A DNA stretch of 64,000 nucleotides, taken from positions 30,745,736 through 30,809,735 of the forward strand of contig CM038469.1 of NCBI GenBank assembly GCA_021464415.1, in the 5' to 3' direction. Source of the DNA: Lonicera japonica. Taxonomy: Eukaryota > Streptophyta > Magnoliopsida > Dipsacales > Caprifoliaceae. Positions within the stretch are counted from its first letter, which is position 1; each line of letters opens with the position of its first letter. Shown piece after piece: positions 1 to 11,429 of the stretch. Under the pieces are notes generated by a model. The model did not search any database and had not been told where the DNA came from. It saw only the letters and a list, made by a program, of their open reading frames with translations. A program made the position numbers and the translations under genes.

Positions 1-1140
1 TTCTTATCAACAGCCCACGTGGACCATCTTGGCTATAGCATGACCATATCGGCTTTCAGTGACATCAGCATGACCATCTTGGGTATAACACAACCATCAT
101 GCGCGGATTGGACCAACTTATTTTTATTTTTTAAAGAATCTTTTAATCATATTTTTTTGATCTTAATGTAATCTTGGAAAAATATTTTTTTAACAAATTA
201 AAATCAAAGTCAGATGTGAAAATAATCCAATCATGTTTATCAGTATGATTTGAAAATAGTCCAGAAATTGAACTGATGTACCGTCAATACTTCTAAAAAC
301 GACATACTAAGTTGACCAATAATGTACGAATACATAAAGTATATCATTAAATGTTATTCAATATTTTTTCTTGATTTTTTTACATAATTCTATAGTCATG
401 ATGGATATTATTTAATTGATCTTGATTAGTAGGTTTTAAATATTAAATTTTGAATTTTTTATTTCAAGTTATGGTATTTTTAATGTTGACAAAATTATTG
501 GTGTGTGATAGTTTACTGTGTGTATATTATTGGTGAGAGTGTTTTAATTTTAATATGACATCTTAATGTATGTATAAAACTCATATATGGTGTAAAACTA
601 ATGCACACAATAACATGCGTATTTTTTTATCATTAGATCCTTATAATTTTTGAAGAAAATATATTTTGATCAAAACTGGTATTTTATAATATAAATATAC
701 TGTACTTGTACTAGGTTATACCCGTTTAATCCGGCATTGTGAAATAAATAAGAGTTGTTAATAGTATAAAAAAAAGTAACGTGTTACGAATCTAAATCGA
801 CATACATCAATTAGTATATTTTGAATCCATTATCTAGCCTAATCTAACATTTTGAATATTTAACATTAAAAAAATAATGATCTTTATACAGACAAGTGTT
901 TATCCCACTTTTTTTTAGTCATTTTAATTAGGTTAACATTATTGACAAAGTAATTATTCATATAATCAAAGTAATATATTATTTTTAGAAGTATATAGTA
1001 CAAATTCTCAATGAATTGACGTTTCAAATTTTGTTTAGAAAAAAATGTGAACTTCATTTTTTTTTTAAATAAAAAAATTGACCACAAATTAAACAACGGA
1101 TCCTAATGTTATCCATAAATCAACCGACAGTGGTGAAGCA
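1..1140. other. AT-rich intergenic DNA upstream of gene A
   Basis: No reading frame here resembles a gene. Bases 877-1010 resemble 3466-3650 and 18268-18470 (a 'TTTATCCCTACTT...CAAAGCAATTAT' type dispersed repeat), so part of it is old repeat. The first 120 bases repeat a short 'GCATGACCATCTTGG' phrase. Nothing else is recognised. Confidence 0.5.
1114..1122 (+). promoter_or_regulatory. Degenerate TATA-like box of gene A
   Basis: CATAAATCA lies about 90 bases before the gene A start codon. It aligns with TATAAATTA of gene B because the next bases also match (CCGACAGT against TCGGCAGT). Gene A therefore appears to have C in place of the first T. Inferred from the alignment of the two paralogs only. 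Confidence 0.35.
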
Positions 1141-1146
1141 GTGGCG

Positions 1147-1148
1147 CG

Positions 1149-1198
<50 letters not shown>
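1147..1198 (+). repeat. (CA)n(GA)n microsatellite in 5' leader of gene A
   Basis: A CA run is followed by a GA run ending 13 bases before the ATG. Gene B has only a short GA run at the same place (16033-16053), so leader length differs between the paralogs. Long GA tracts in plant 5' leaders can bind GAGA-type (BBR/BPC) factors; that role is inference here. Confidence 0.85.
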
Positions 1199-1201
<3 letters not shown>

Positions 1202-1210
1202 AAATAATAA

Positions 1211-4200
1211 ATGGAGAGCTGGAAAATACTTGTATTTGGAGGGACAGGTTACATTGGAAGGCACATAGTGAAGGCAAGTGTATTGTATGGGCATCCAACT
1301 TATGTCTATACCCGCCCCAATTCCTCCAAGACTGACATTCTTCAAGATTTCCAAGCCATGGGCGTCATTCTAATCAAAGTATATACCCCCTCTTTTTCTC
1401 TCTCTACATATATGATATAGATATAAGTACCTAAATATATTCTAAACTTTCGTCAATACATATATATATATATATATAAATAATTTAAAGAAAAAAAATG
1501 AAAAGTACCATAGCGAGGGTTCAAATTCGGCTGATTATGCTGTAATACAAATGATTTTTGCGAAATGAAAGCTTGAATAAGCAAAATAAAAAAAATAAAA
1601 GACAAACACAGCTTCAATAACTGCAATTGGGTATTTGGGTTCCAACTTTATATAATATATTAATAGTATATCATTCTCTGTCTCATATTAAAAGTAGGCT
1701 TGTCATTGGATTGAATTTGGATCAAATGAGCTAGGGTGAATCCAAATCCATATTTAAAAAAGTTTTAAGATTGGATCTTGCAACGGATCACCAAGATATT
1801 GACCCATATCCAAATTTGTTCAAATCGAATTATGTCCAATTCGTTTACAATTTTAATTATTTAATAATTAGTTTATAAATATATAAAAATAATGAAACTA
1901 ACAAGCCTAACAACAGTGGAATTTCTACTTTTCTTATAAAAAGAAACTTCTTTGATACTTTTTAAGTCATAGTTATTTTTTACAAGTATATTAGTAATAA
2001 GGTGGTAAATATAAATAATGTAAATTTAAGTATAAATGTGTGTCTTGGATCAGATCGGATTGCAAACGGATCGGATCGACATATATCCATATTCGATCTG
2101 TTAATCAAAGGCCTAATGAGTTTGGATTGGATCTGAATATATGGATTAAAAATCTTAATCCATATCCGACTAAACAGATCAAATTCAGGTGCAAATCTGA
2201 TCGATTAAGAGGCCTAATTAAAAGGGTCATGTTTGACTTTTCTATTTGCATGGTAAGGGTATCATGTAGTGGTCTCAACATAATTAATGGGAAAAATAGA
2301 ACTTGTTTACAATCCTGAGATTTGATACTGGGTTAATTAATCTCAAAAAAGAGTAATGAACTCTGAATTTGGGACTGATAGAATACTATAGCAGGTCGAG
2401 CGAATGATTTTTGAATCACTAACACTAACTTTTAAGGATAAATAAAAATAAAAGTTGTAATATCCAGTTTAGAAGAAGGATTCATTTTTTAAACTGATAG
2501 AGATGATATCTTTTTAATAGTTGAGACAAAAGATGTACAAAGAGTAAATTAGACTATCTTTGGTAGCCGATCAAATTATTATCTATATGATAAGGGGTAA
2601 TAATTTTTGAATCCAAAAATGTACAAGAGGATAAATAACTGTATCGTTGAGATTAAGATGTCTTTTAAATGAATGATAGTGCATTTGACACGAGTTTCAA
2701 AACCTAATATATATAATAAGGAGTAATAATAGTTTTTGAATCTTAAAAATATATGAGAGACAAAAAATTGTGTGGTTAAGATTGTTGATACTTTTTTAAA
2801 GATGAATAATGCTTTTGATACGGATTTTGACCTAATACATACTCCGTATATAAACATAAATATGTATTGCAATATAATGGCAATTTCTTTTGATCTATAT
2901 TTTTAACTCTTGGATTTAGTTCTGCAATAGAAACAACATTGCTCTTCACGAGTGATATGTTATGATTTGTATCTCGTGTGTATTGGTTTGTATCGATTTT
3001 TCCTTTAGTTTTTAATAAAAAATAAAGGGACTTAACAGGACAAAATAAAATTTTCTATCTACTCAAGGACTACGTTAATTGTTTGAATTTGAAGGACAAA
3101 TTTTATAAAAAGGATATATTTTAGTTAGAAGGACAATTATGAAAATCTGAATTAACGAATAAGAAAAATATAAACAAATCCAAAATTTTCAAAAGTACCC
3201 TTCGCCCGAGTTTAATTCTAACATAAATTCAAATCCTCAAAATCTGGAAAATATCTATAACCTAATCAATATTCAAATTTAAAAGATGAAATAAAAGTAC
3301 CAATAAAATAAATTCAAAATTTAAAATCCGACTTAATTAATGGATAAATTTATAATCTAACCTAAAGTCAAAGTGAAAACATTACATTCAAATCAATTAT
3401 AAAAATTCAAAATTGTAAGATGAAATTATTGGACATTATCAAACTTAAAACATGCAAAAAATATTGATCGATCTTTATACATACAAATGTTTATCTCTAC
3501 TTCTCTTTATATTTTTAGTAATTTTAGTCAGGGTGACATTATGTTGGCAAAGCAATTATCTATATTGTCAAAGCAATGTACAACTTTAAAAGTATAGAGT
3601 ACAACTTCTCAAAGCAATACTATATCTTATCAAAGAGAATATTGTTTTAGCAATATGGCTACCTCTAGTAAAAAAATAAAGATAAAAATTTATTTTTTTA
3701 TTTTATAATTTTTTAAAAGTTATCTTCTTAACATGTACTATCGGGTCTTGTCGTCTCACATGATAACAAACCGAGTAAAATACGAATTCAGAAAAATCAG
3801 CTGTTAACTTATCGAGTTGTGTTTGGATGGAGATAAAAATTAATTACATGCATTCATTAACAACACAAAAGCAACACAAACCGACCCGTTCCATTGACGG
3901 GTCTAATTCCTCACATCATCATTCTCATAATTCTCTCTTGGCTAATTAACTTTCAAAGGAATCACTTTTTAATGCCTCCATCGCATTACTTTATTTTGAT
4001 AGCATCTTCCAATGATTACCAACGAAGTACCCTGCGAAAATGTCCCCCGAAGGACCTCACATCCGAGAGGATTAGGACTGTCCCCCTCCATCCACAAAGA
4101 AGGGACAATGGCAGCTGAAAACATCTTCAGCACCGGAAATAGAATCAAGAAACTCAAAATCACAGTTCTCACCTTTCATCCCCTCATCAGCATCATGCAG

Positions 4201-7200
4201 GGGATTCCTAATAACATCAGACTTCACACCTTTCTCCAACAGATATATACACCATTCCTTGTTCGAGCATTTTCATTCACTTTCTCATTAAGAACTTCCG
4301 ATTCTTGTCGTAATTTAGCAGTTAATTGCTTCACTCGAATCAACTCATTCGCTTGTTCTATTCAACATGAGGACATCACCTACTAGGTAAGTATCCTTCA
4401 CATTTCCATCATCCTCCTTAAATTTCTGAAGGTTCATAAACTTTTCATATTTTTGCACACTCATTACAAGAACCATTTGTCGTATATATTCCTTTTGGAT
4501 ATCAATGATCACTACTCTAAGGGCGTCGATGTCCTCCGATCGTGCACACCTTGCATCATCACTCTCATAATTTTCTTGACTAACCTTCAAAGGAATCATT
4601 GTTTAGAGCCTCCATCGCATTACTAGATTGTGATAGCATTTTCCATTGATTACCATCAAACCCATTTGTGTAATTTTTCTGTACTTAACATTATATATTT
4701 ATTGTCATAAATGTTTGTGTGGTGACGCATGTAAACTTAATGTGGAAATTAACCAAACGATCTATGATCAGGGAGAATTGAACGAGCACGAGAAACTTGT
4801 GTCAGTTCTTCGGGAGGTTGATGTGGTGATATCTGCACTCGCATCTCCTCAGGTTCTTGAGCAATTCAAAATCATTGAAGCTATCAAAGCTGCTGGTAAT
4901 ATTAAGGTATTATTCAAATTTCGTATTTCTTTTTTAGTTTAACCTAGCATTCCCATTATTTTTAATTGTAATAAAGGACTTAATAATATTAAAATTAGTT
5001 TAAACAGTCGCTCACCCACTTATTATGCTAATTTGGAGAAACTATTCTACCTTTGTAACAATCCAAAATATCCCGCATCAGTATTGTAATCGGAAGGTTC
5101 TTAATTGGTACATACGCGGAAATAATGAAACTAACTTACAACTTGGGCTAGCCATTATTGGGGAGAACCCTAGTGTTTACATATGGTATTAGAGCGGACC
5201 TAGGATCACTACCACGTGACATGCATATTCCAAGGAAATAAAATCAGAAAAAATGACCTTGGTTAGTTTTGAAAAAATAGATTTGCGACATTTCTTTGAA
5301 CGTAGCAAAAAGCTATAGAATTATTTATATAGCATTTTTCAAAGTTTAGAAAATGTTATGATATCCACTATCTCTTGTAGTGCGTATTTGCGACCGCTGG
5401 GATAGAGATTTTTCGGTCAAGTACTTTATTTTTTACGAAGAAATCACAAATACTCAAGTATTGTATACCTAAGTACTTCTCAATGACAAATACCATACCC
5501 GAGGGATCACAAACTTTTAATATATATATATATATTAGTGAACTGCATCCTAATTATATTATTATATATTTTTTTATATATAAACACGTTACAACTTATT
5601 GACACTTTAATTTCTTTGTTCTATAAGTAAAATTTATAACTTTTTGGGCTTAAACATATAAATACAAACTCTAATCTTGCATACAATAAAATTTACCAGT
5701 ATAACAATGCGAAGAAAACAACACACAATAATTGCGGGTCTTTATCAGTTAGCTTACTTTGAACTTGATTTTTTGATAATTACTTTCATGTCAAAAAAGT
5801 AATAATTTGTGCCTGTGTTTGTGAAAAACGTCGCACAAATGTAGCGAAAAGCTATAGTGTCATATATATAAATTTTTCCGACATTTAGAAAATGTCGCAA
5901 TATCCACTCTCATGTAGTGCGTACTTGCGACCACTGTGACTGAGATTTTTCGATCAAGTATTGTATTTGTCACGAAAAATCACAAATAATCAAGTACAAT
6001 ATATTTGAATACTCCCCAAAGACAAATATTGTACATAAGGAATCACAAATTTTTAAAATATATATATATATATATATTATTGAACAGCATCCTATTTTTT
6101 TTTTTTTTTGACACAGAAACTGGATGCTAACTCTCCCATAAAACAACCATGAAGTATTTATTGTTTGTATTTATGAGAATAAACTAAGTCTACCATATAA
6201 TTCCCTCATTTAGACTACCTAGCTTGATTATTATATGCACAGATGCAGTGCCCCCGAACCCCATCCCCAGGCCCACCCTACATTTTTTAAAATTTGGATG
6301 ATACCTCTTATATTTTTGAAAATTTGAGTAATAATATGATTTTTTTTGTTATCTATAAATATGTTATACTTTATTGCTACTTTCAAGTTTGTTTATATAT
6401 ATAAGTAAAATTTATAACTTTTTGTGCTTAAAAATATAAATAGAAACTCTAATCTTACATATAATAAAATTTATCAGTATAAAAATACGAAGAAAACAAC
6501 ACGCAACAATTACAAGTCTTCATCAGTTAGTTTTTTTTGAACTTACATTATTTTTATTACTCTTACAAAAGAAAAAAATCAAAATTGTAGACCTGCCACT
6601 GTAAAATTAAATTTGTTTGTTTTGTGAGCAGAGGTTCCTTCCAGCAGAGTTTGGATGTGATGAGGACAGGGTCTCTGTTCTTCCACCCTTCCAGAATGTC
6701 CTTGACCGAAAGAAGGAAATCCGAAGGGCGGTAGAGGCAGCTAGGATACCCTACACTTTTGTATCAGCAAACTTATGTGGTGGTTATTTCGTCAATTATT
6801 TGTTTCGTCCGTATGAGAAACGTGATGATGTTATTGTCTATGGCACCGGGGAAACCACAGGTGAAACCACTCCGCTCTGAGCCAATTCCATTTTTATCAT
6901 TTAATATATCTAGAATAGGAAGCATATGTGATACATTTGCAATATAATAACTGATTTTTTTGAAACAATTTAATAATAACTAATTATATTTGGTAAAGTG
7001 GTTAAGTGATATCCTTATTATGCACAAGATTATGGGTTCAATTCTCATACTTGGATTTAATTTTTTGTTTTCTTAGTACGTGGGGGTATTTTAGTAATTT
7101 AATTGAAATACCAAATACTTCCCTCATAGTTAATTAATAGTATAGATATTAGATATATTATAATTTTATATTTTGTAAGATATAGAGTGTTTTTGTGTGT

Positions 7201-9710
7201 GTGTGTGTGTGTATTTTATATAAAATCTCAGGATGAAGGATCAAAAGCATTGGTCAATTACTTTATTAGAATTGGAAGTATTAATATATACATACCCCAT
7301 TTCATGTTCTTTAATGAAAACCCCTAAATTTTCTCTATTCACAAAGAATAAATCAAACACTAGAAAATGATCGTAATACCTAGGCGACACTATCGATATT
7401 GTTATTTTTTATTTAATTGTGAAGTTGTTGTTGTCTATATTCGAGTCGCATGAACACACACCATCTGTACAAAATAATTTTATTTAATTGTGATATTGTT
7501 GTATCTTAATTTTGTAGCGGTGTTCAATTACGAAGAAGATATTGGAAAGTATACAATAAAAGTGGCAACCGATCCAAGAACATGCAATCGTGTGGTCATT
7601 TATCGGCCCAAGGAAAATATCATATCACAGCTCCAATTGATTTCTCTTTGGGAAAAGAAGACTGGTCAAACCTTTAAAAGAGTTCATCTCTCTGAGCAAC
7701 AAATCATTGCACTTTCCGAGTGTAAGTAACAATAACACAATTTATATATACGATTATATGTCTATTTAATTTTTAATAATTTAATCAAAATACTCTTATA
7801 AATGTCATATGTGGTGCACGTGATCATTTCCGTACGTCAACTTTAATGGCCAAAGTGGATGGAAAGAACAAGGTGAAACTCGTTCATTAGTTTGAGGGGT
7901 TAAATGACATTTTTTAAAGCTAAGGAGCTTATCTAGAACTAGCACCATAGTTTAGGAGCCATTTCAATAATTTACTCTTTCTTGTCCTAACCCAAGGTTT
8001 TGTGCAATTACAAACATAACCTCATATTTTTAAAGTTTACATAAAGGTTGCTGTACGAAAAAAATAATACCTTCTTCTTTTTTCCAAATCCTAGTGGGGG
8101 CTCCACTAGCCCCATAGTGGCTACGCTCTTGAGTAGGTACGGATACATATCCTTGCAATATATATTGAATACTAAAATGCTAGTAGGCCTAGTTATATTT
8201 TTGGTAGATATATATTTAACATAAATTTATTTGACACTAATTAAGTTGATAGTAGGTACAAAACGGAAATATTATTCGAGTTATTAACACTTTTGACTCT
8301 GAAAGTACAAATCGCATCTCACTTTTATTCGCAACGTTTCATTTTCATGCGTAAGACCCCGATGTTTGGAGATAGTTCAATTGGAGAAGGCCTATTAAAA
8401 TTTTTGACGGAAATAACAGGCGAGCACCATGTGAATTTATTTCAGAGGCAAAATAACTATTTAACATTTTTTTATTTTTGGTTATATGTTGATTGTTCCC
8501 TTGTATGTTCCTTATAAACGACCTGTTTTTGAACGAAGTTCGGACACAATCAACAAATAGCTGTGGATATTAGATCTTAAATACTTATTTTACACTTATA
8601 AAACAGGCACGTCCTGCGCACTTGCTATTTCCGTCATCAATTTTAATTTTTCATTTTCAATTGGGCTTAGTTGGAACAATCTCTAAATGTTGGGGATTTG
8701 TCCGTGCGAATTGAAATATTGGGGACAAAAGTAAGAGTGAACACAAATTTAAGAAAGCGAAATAATTCATAAATGCTATTATGATCTGTGCTAAAACGAA
8801 AGTTAAAATTACGAAGCAATTTTATTTTATAAATATAAAATTATGGGGTGTTATAATCTATCCTCTTTTTTAAAAAAATATGATGCCAAAATTTGAAACA
8901 TGTACTACCCAAAGTCAAAGGGGTAAGTAGACCTAAATTCTGATATCAAGTACGAATTATATAGTATTTCTAACACAATAATAAGTACTGAATGAATTTT
9001 AAGTTCGAATTCATCGTTGAAGTTTAAATAAATAAAATAATTTGGACTGGTTGTCCCGTAAGTAACATTTTTGGACTTTTCATTACAGTATCGGTTGCTT
9101 GGGAAGTCGTGTGATTAGACTTTTGATGTTTTTAACTGGACACGGTACTCCTTAAATATATATATATCTTGTGTTAGAGAAAATTAATTTAAGGAGTATA
9201 TATATGTGAAATGATTGTGTTACGTGTAAAAATTATTGTATATTTTAATGATTTACCAATTATGAAACGGTTTCATTTTATAAATATGAGATTATTTGGT
9301 GTTGACATTTGAGGCATAACTTAATGCACAGAATTTCACAAGAGTGAATTAAACTATGATTTTGATCCGGGCCAAAACCAAAGTTAAAAATTAGAATAAG
9401 TAGTATTAATTTTTGAAAAGTCCTTAAAGTAGCTGGTTTAAATTTATAAATGGAAGATTAAAATGGCTCAATGATATTTACATAATATATTTTTCTTGTG
9501 TTTGTAACAGCATTACCTCATCCAGATGACATACCAATAGCCATACTTCATAGCCTATTTGTAAAGGGAGATACATCGAACTTTGATCTTAGAGAAAATG
9601 ACATTGAGGCATCAACCTTGTACCCAGATTTACAATACACTACTATTGATCAGCTTCTTGAAATCTTCCTCCATAATCCCCCTAAACCATTCTCTGCAGC
9701 ATTTGCATGA
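1211..9710 (+). CDS. Eugenol/isoeugenol synthase-like NADPH-dependent reductase, gene A (5 exons)
   Basis: Exons are 1211-1378, 4772-4906, 6632-6860, 7518-7721 and 9511-9710. All introns are GT-AG and the 936 nt encode 311 residues, the usual length for this family. Residues 10-16 form the glycine-rich NADPH loop GGTGYIG. Arg35 in VYTRP is placed to bind the cofactor phosphate. Lys128 in DRKKEIRR aligns with the family catalytic lysine. The C-terminus [10 protein letters not shown] is typical. Family members are cytosolic NADPH reductases that reduce phenylpropanoid esters or ethers (eugenol/isoeugenol synthase, phenylcoumaran benzylic ether reductase, lariciresinol reductase). The [19 protein letters not shown] block resembles the eugenol/isoeugenol branch, but substrate cannot be set from sequence alone. 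Compared with gene B it has Ala106 in PAEFG, Arg139 and Arg273 where Ser, Gly and Gly are expected, so reduced activity is possible. The first ATG was chosen because it precedes the NADPH loop at the family's normal distance. Confidence 0.88.
1707..2195. mobile_element. Possible non-autonomous DNA element in intron 1 of gene A
   Basis: The segment starts with TGAATTTGGATCAAATGAG and ends with bases whose reverse complement begins CTGAATTTGATCTG, a loose terminal inverted repeat. The inside is rich in GGATCGGATC and ATATCCATAT phrases. The same segment is in gene B (about 16552-17020), so it predates the duplication. Boundaries are approximate and no target duplication was established. Confidence 0.3.
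3915..4655 (-). other. Protein-like segment of unknown origin inside intron 1 of gene A
   Basis: The minus strand holds two protein-like frames, one at 4599-4345 (84 codons, rich in charged residues and possibly helical) and one around 4200-3970. In gene B the second reads further, through HDADEG and FEFLDSISG. Gene A has extra C bases (a run of five against three) that shift this frame. The segment is bounded by a direct repeat (about 3915-4025 and 4555-4655) containing GCCTCCATCGCATTAC. It could be a captured exon or old transposon coding; I do not recognise the protein. Confidence 0.3.
4907..6631 (+). other. Intron 2 of gene A, with two tandem 0.55-kb repeat units
   Basis: Two diverged copies of one unit begin near 5270 and 5815. 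Each contains a hairpin-like GCGACATTT...AAATGTCGC part, then a block ending TGTAGTGCG, whose complement reads CGCACTACA. That resembles the CACTA end of En/Spm elements. An insertion of about 200 bases sits near 6100-6300. Gene B intron 2 has about four such blocks. Confidence 0.6.
6861..7517 (+). other. Intron 3 of gene A
   Basis: A 657-base AT-rich intron with a short GT run near 7194-7212. No inserted element was recognised. Confidence 0.8.
7722..9510 (+). other. Intron 4 of gene A
   Basis: A 1789-base AT-rich intron opening with the strong donor GTAAGT. It is collinear with gene B intron 4 apart from about 300 extra bases near 8950-9250. No coding or recognised element. Confidence 0.8.
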
Positions 9711-9757
9711 GTCTTTTTTTGCTGTTCGGTTTTACTTTTAAAAATACCAAATGTACT

Positions 9758-9763
9758 AATAAA
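9758..9763 (+). terminator. AATAAA polyadenylation signal of gene A
   Basis: AATAAA lies 48 bases after the stop codon, a normal distance for a plant near-upstream element. The same hexamer is conserved at the matching place in gene B. Confidence 0.6.
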
Positions 9764-10055
9764 AATTGTTTGCGCGTTTTAATAATTGGTAAGCTAGCAT
9801 CTTGGGCTATGTGAAATTTCCTACTCGCTAGAATTTTTTTAAATATTATTCGTATTTTTATTTCAACTAGTTTGTATATTCAATAATTTTATTTCAACGG
9901 GTTGTGAATTCAATAATTTTAACTTATTATGCTATTAATAAAGAATGGTTTTAAATCGTCTTTTCTTTTTTTGGTGGCTATTAGCAGTTGCTTATATTAG
10001 TCCATGTCATGGCACTATCACCTGGAAAGCTCAAAAGATTTGCTTATATTTTGTC

Positions 10056-10145
10056 ATGTACGTTCTTCATTGACACTTCACCAAAATCAGCAAATAGTCA
10101 TGTACGTTCTTCATTGACACTTCACCAAAATCAGCAAATAGTCAT
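10056..10145 (+). repeat. Tandem pair of a 44-base repeat
   Basis: A 44-base phrase starting CATGTACGTTCTTCATTGAC occurs twice back to back. The identical pair is at about 27888-27977, so the doubling predates duplication of the cluster. Confidence 0.8.
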
Positions 10146-10664
10146 GAAAAACACAAAGCTGACAATTGTGACAGTATTTTTAGTATTCATAAAATTGATC
10201 ACATATATCAAAACTAGACACGAAACACACGCGATGTGTATATGCCTAATTCAAGAGATTGTTTAGACAAAAAGAATATTATTTTGGTAATATGACTGCC
10301 CTCAATTTATCTAATAACCTTCTTAGAGATTGAATTATCTCCTCGTCGTTGTTTTTTTTCTTTTTTTTTTCTTTTTGATATCTAGAGATCGAGTTCTTTC
10401 TTAAGAACCATTATAATTATTAGAGGAAGCAAAATTAACACACAAATTTCAAAACAACCAACACCCAAATGGTAATATATTATAATTAGTCAAATAATAA
10501 GCAAAGAACAATATAACCTAGATTTGATAGGAGCAGTGTTGTCATATTCGGAGAGAGAGTATCGGATTCAAATTCTTGGCCAATTTTTAATTGAGACTTG
10601 CAAGTACCAATTGAATGTGAATAAATTTCCCAAAACCTAAATTACCAATTGAAAAGAATCTTGA

Positions 10665-10860
10665 AACCCAAGGGATTGCCACAGCGGTAAAGGTGAACTT
10701 GGGACTGTGTGGGTAAGCGCGGTCTCAGGTTCGATTCCCCACTGCCTGAAACATTTCTTGGACCACTGGGGGTATCTTCCGGTCGAACAACCAGGGCCTC
10801 ATGGGATTAGTGGGGGTGGGACCCCGATACCCATGGTTATCAAAAAATAATAAAAAAAAA
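10665..10860 (+). mobile_element. tRNA-derived SINE (copy downstream of gene A)
   Basis: An RNA polymerase III promoter is visible. TTGCCACAGCGGTAAAGG fits an A box and GGTTCGATTCC is a perfect B box. The body is about 195 bases and ends in an A-rich tail. It is flanked by a 16-base target duplication, TTGAAAAGAATCTTGA (10649-10664) and TTGAAAAGAATTCTGA (10861-10876). The matching copy at 29228-29412 shows it inserted before the segmental duplication. Confidence 0.82.
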
Positions 10861-11014
10861 TTGAAAAGAATTCTGAGAAAAGAACTATATATAGTTAAAT
10901 ATCCGATTCCCTCTTAGTATTTTGAAATGATTAGGTATGAAACAAAAAAAAGAAATTGGAAATTGAAATTTTCTTATTTTAAATTGGCAAAAAAAATTAG
11001 GAATGATTAGGAAT

Positions 11015-11385
11015 TTGGTACATTTCATATTCATCTATATAAATTTTTTTGTATATTTCATATTCATCTATATAAAAACAATCGGTACATTTCATATTCA
11101 TCTATTTAAAAAAGTTGGTACATTAATTTCATGTTCATCTATAAAAAAAATTGGTACATATCATACTATTCATCAATAATTTTTTTGGTACATTTCATAT
11201 TCATCTAGATAAAAAAAAGTGGGTACATTTCATATCCATCTATTCAAAAAAGTTGGTACATTTCATGTTCATCTATATAAAAAAATTTGGTTCATATCAA
11301 ACTATTCATCAATATTTTTTTTGGTGCATTTCATATTCATCTAGATAAAAAAAGTGGGTACATTTCATATTCATCTATATAAATA
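11015..11385 (+). repeat. Minisatellite of TTGGTACATTTCATATTCAT type
   Basis: About eleven diverged units of roughly 30 bases, each with GGTACATTTCATATTCATC followed by TATATAAA and an A run. It ends in a TA run near 11390-11410. The matching array after gene B (29565-29800) has fewer units. Confidence 0.8.
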
Positions 11386-11429
11386 TTTATATATATATAT
11401 ATATATATATATGCGCATACCTACGGCGC

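Larger units (their letters stand above)
1379..4771 (+). other. Intron 1 of gene A
   Basis: This 3393-base intron holds a TIR-like repeat (about 1707-2195), AT-rich filler, the dispersed repeat at 3466-3650, and a segment (3915-4655) with protein-like minus-strand frames bounded by a direct repeat of about 105 bases. Gene B intron 1 is collinear but 2.4 kb longer because of a Copia insertion. Confidence 0.8.

Noticed and set aside
1089..1335. Overlapping frames across the gene A leader
   Set aside because: They are translations of the CA/GA microsatellite and of exon 1 in wrong phases.
2040..2318. A 92-codon plus-strand frame conserved in both introns 1
   Set aside because: It is conserved because the introns are duplicates, and it consists of GGATCGGATC-type repeat. 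No protein family seen.
9988..10266. A 92-codon frame after gene A, repeated after gene B
   Set aside because: It contains a 44-base tandem duplication and lies in the 3' flank. Conservation is explained by the segmental duplication.
10675..10745. Possible tRNA gene (A and B boxes)
   Set aside because: The cloverleaf cannot be completed, and the unit has a body, A-rich tail and target duplication. It is a SINE head.
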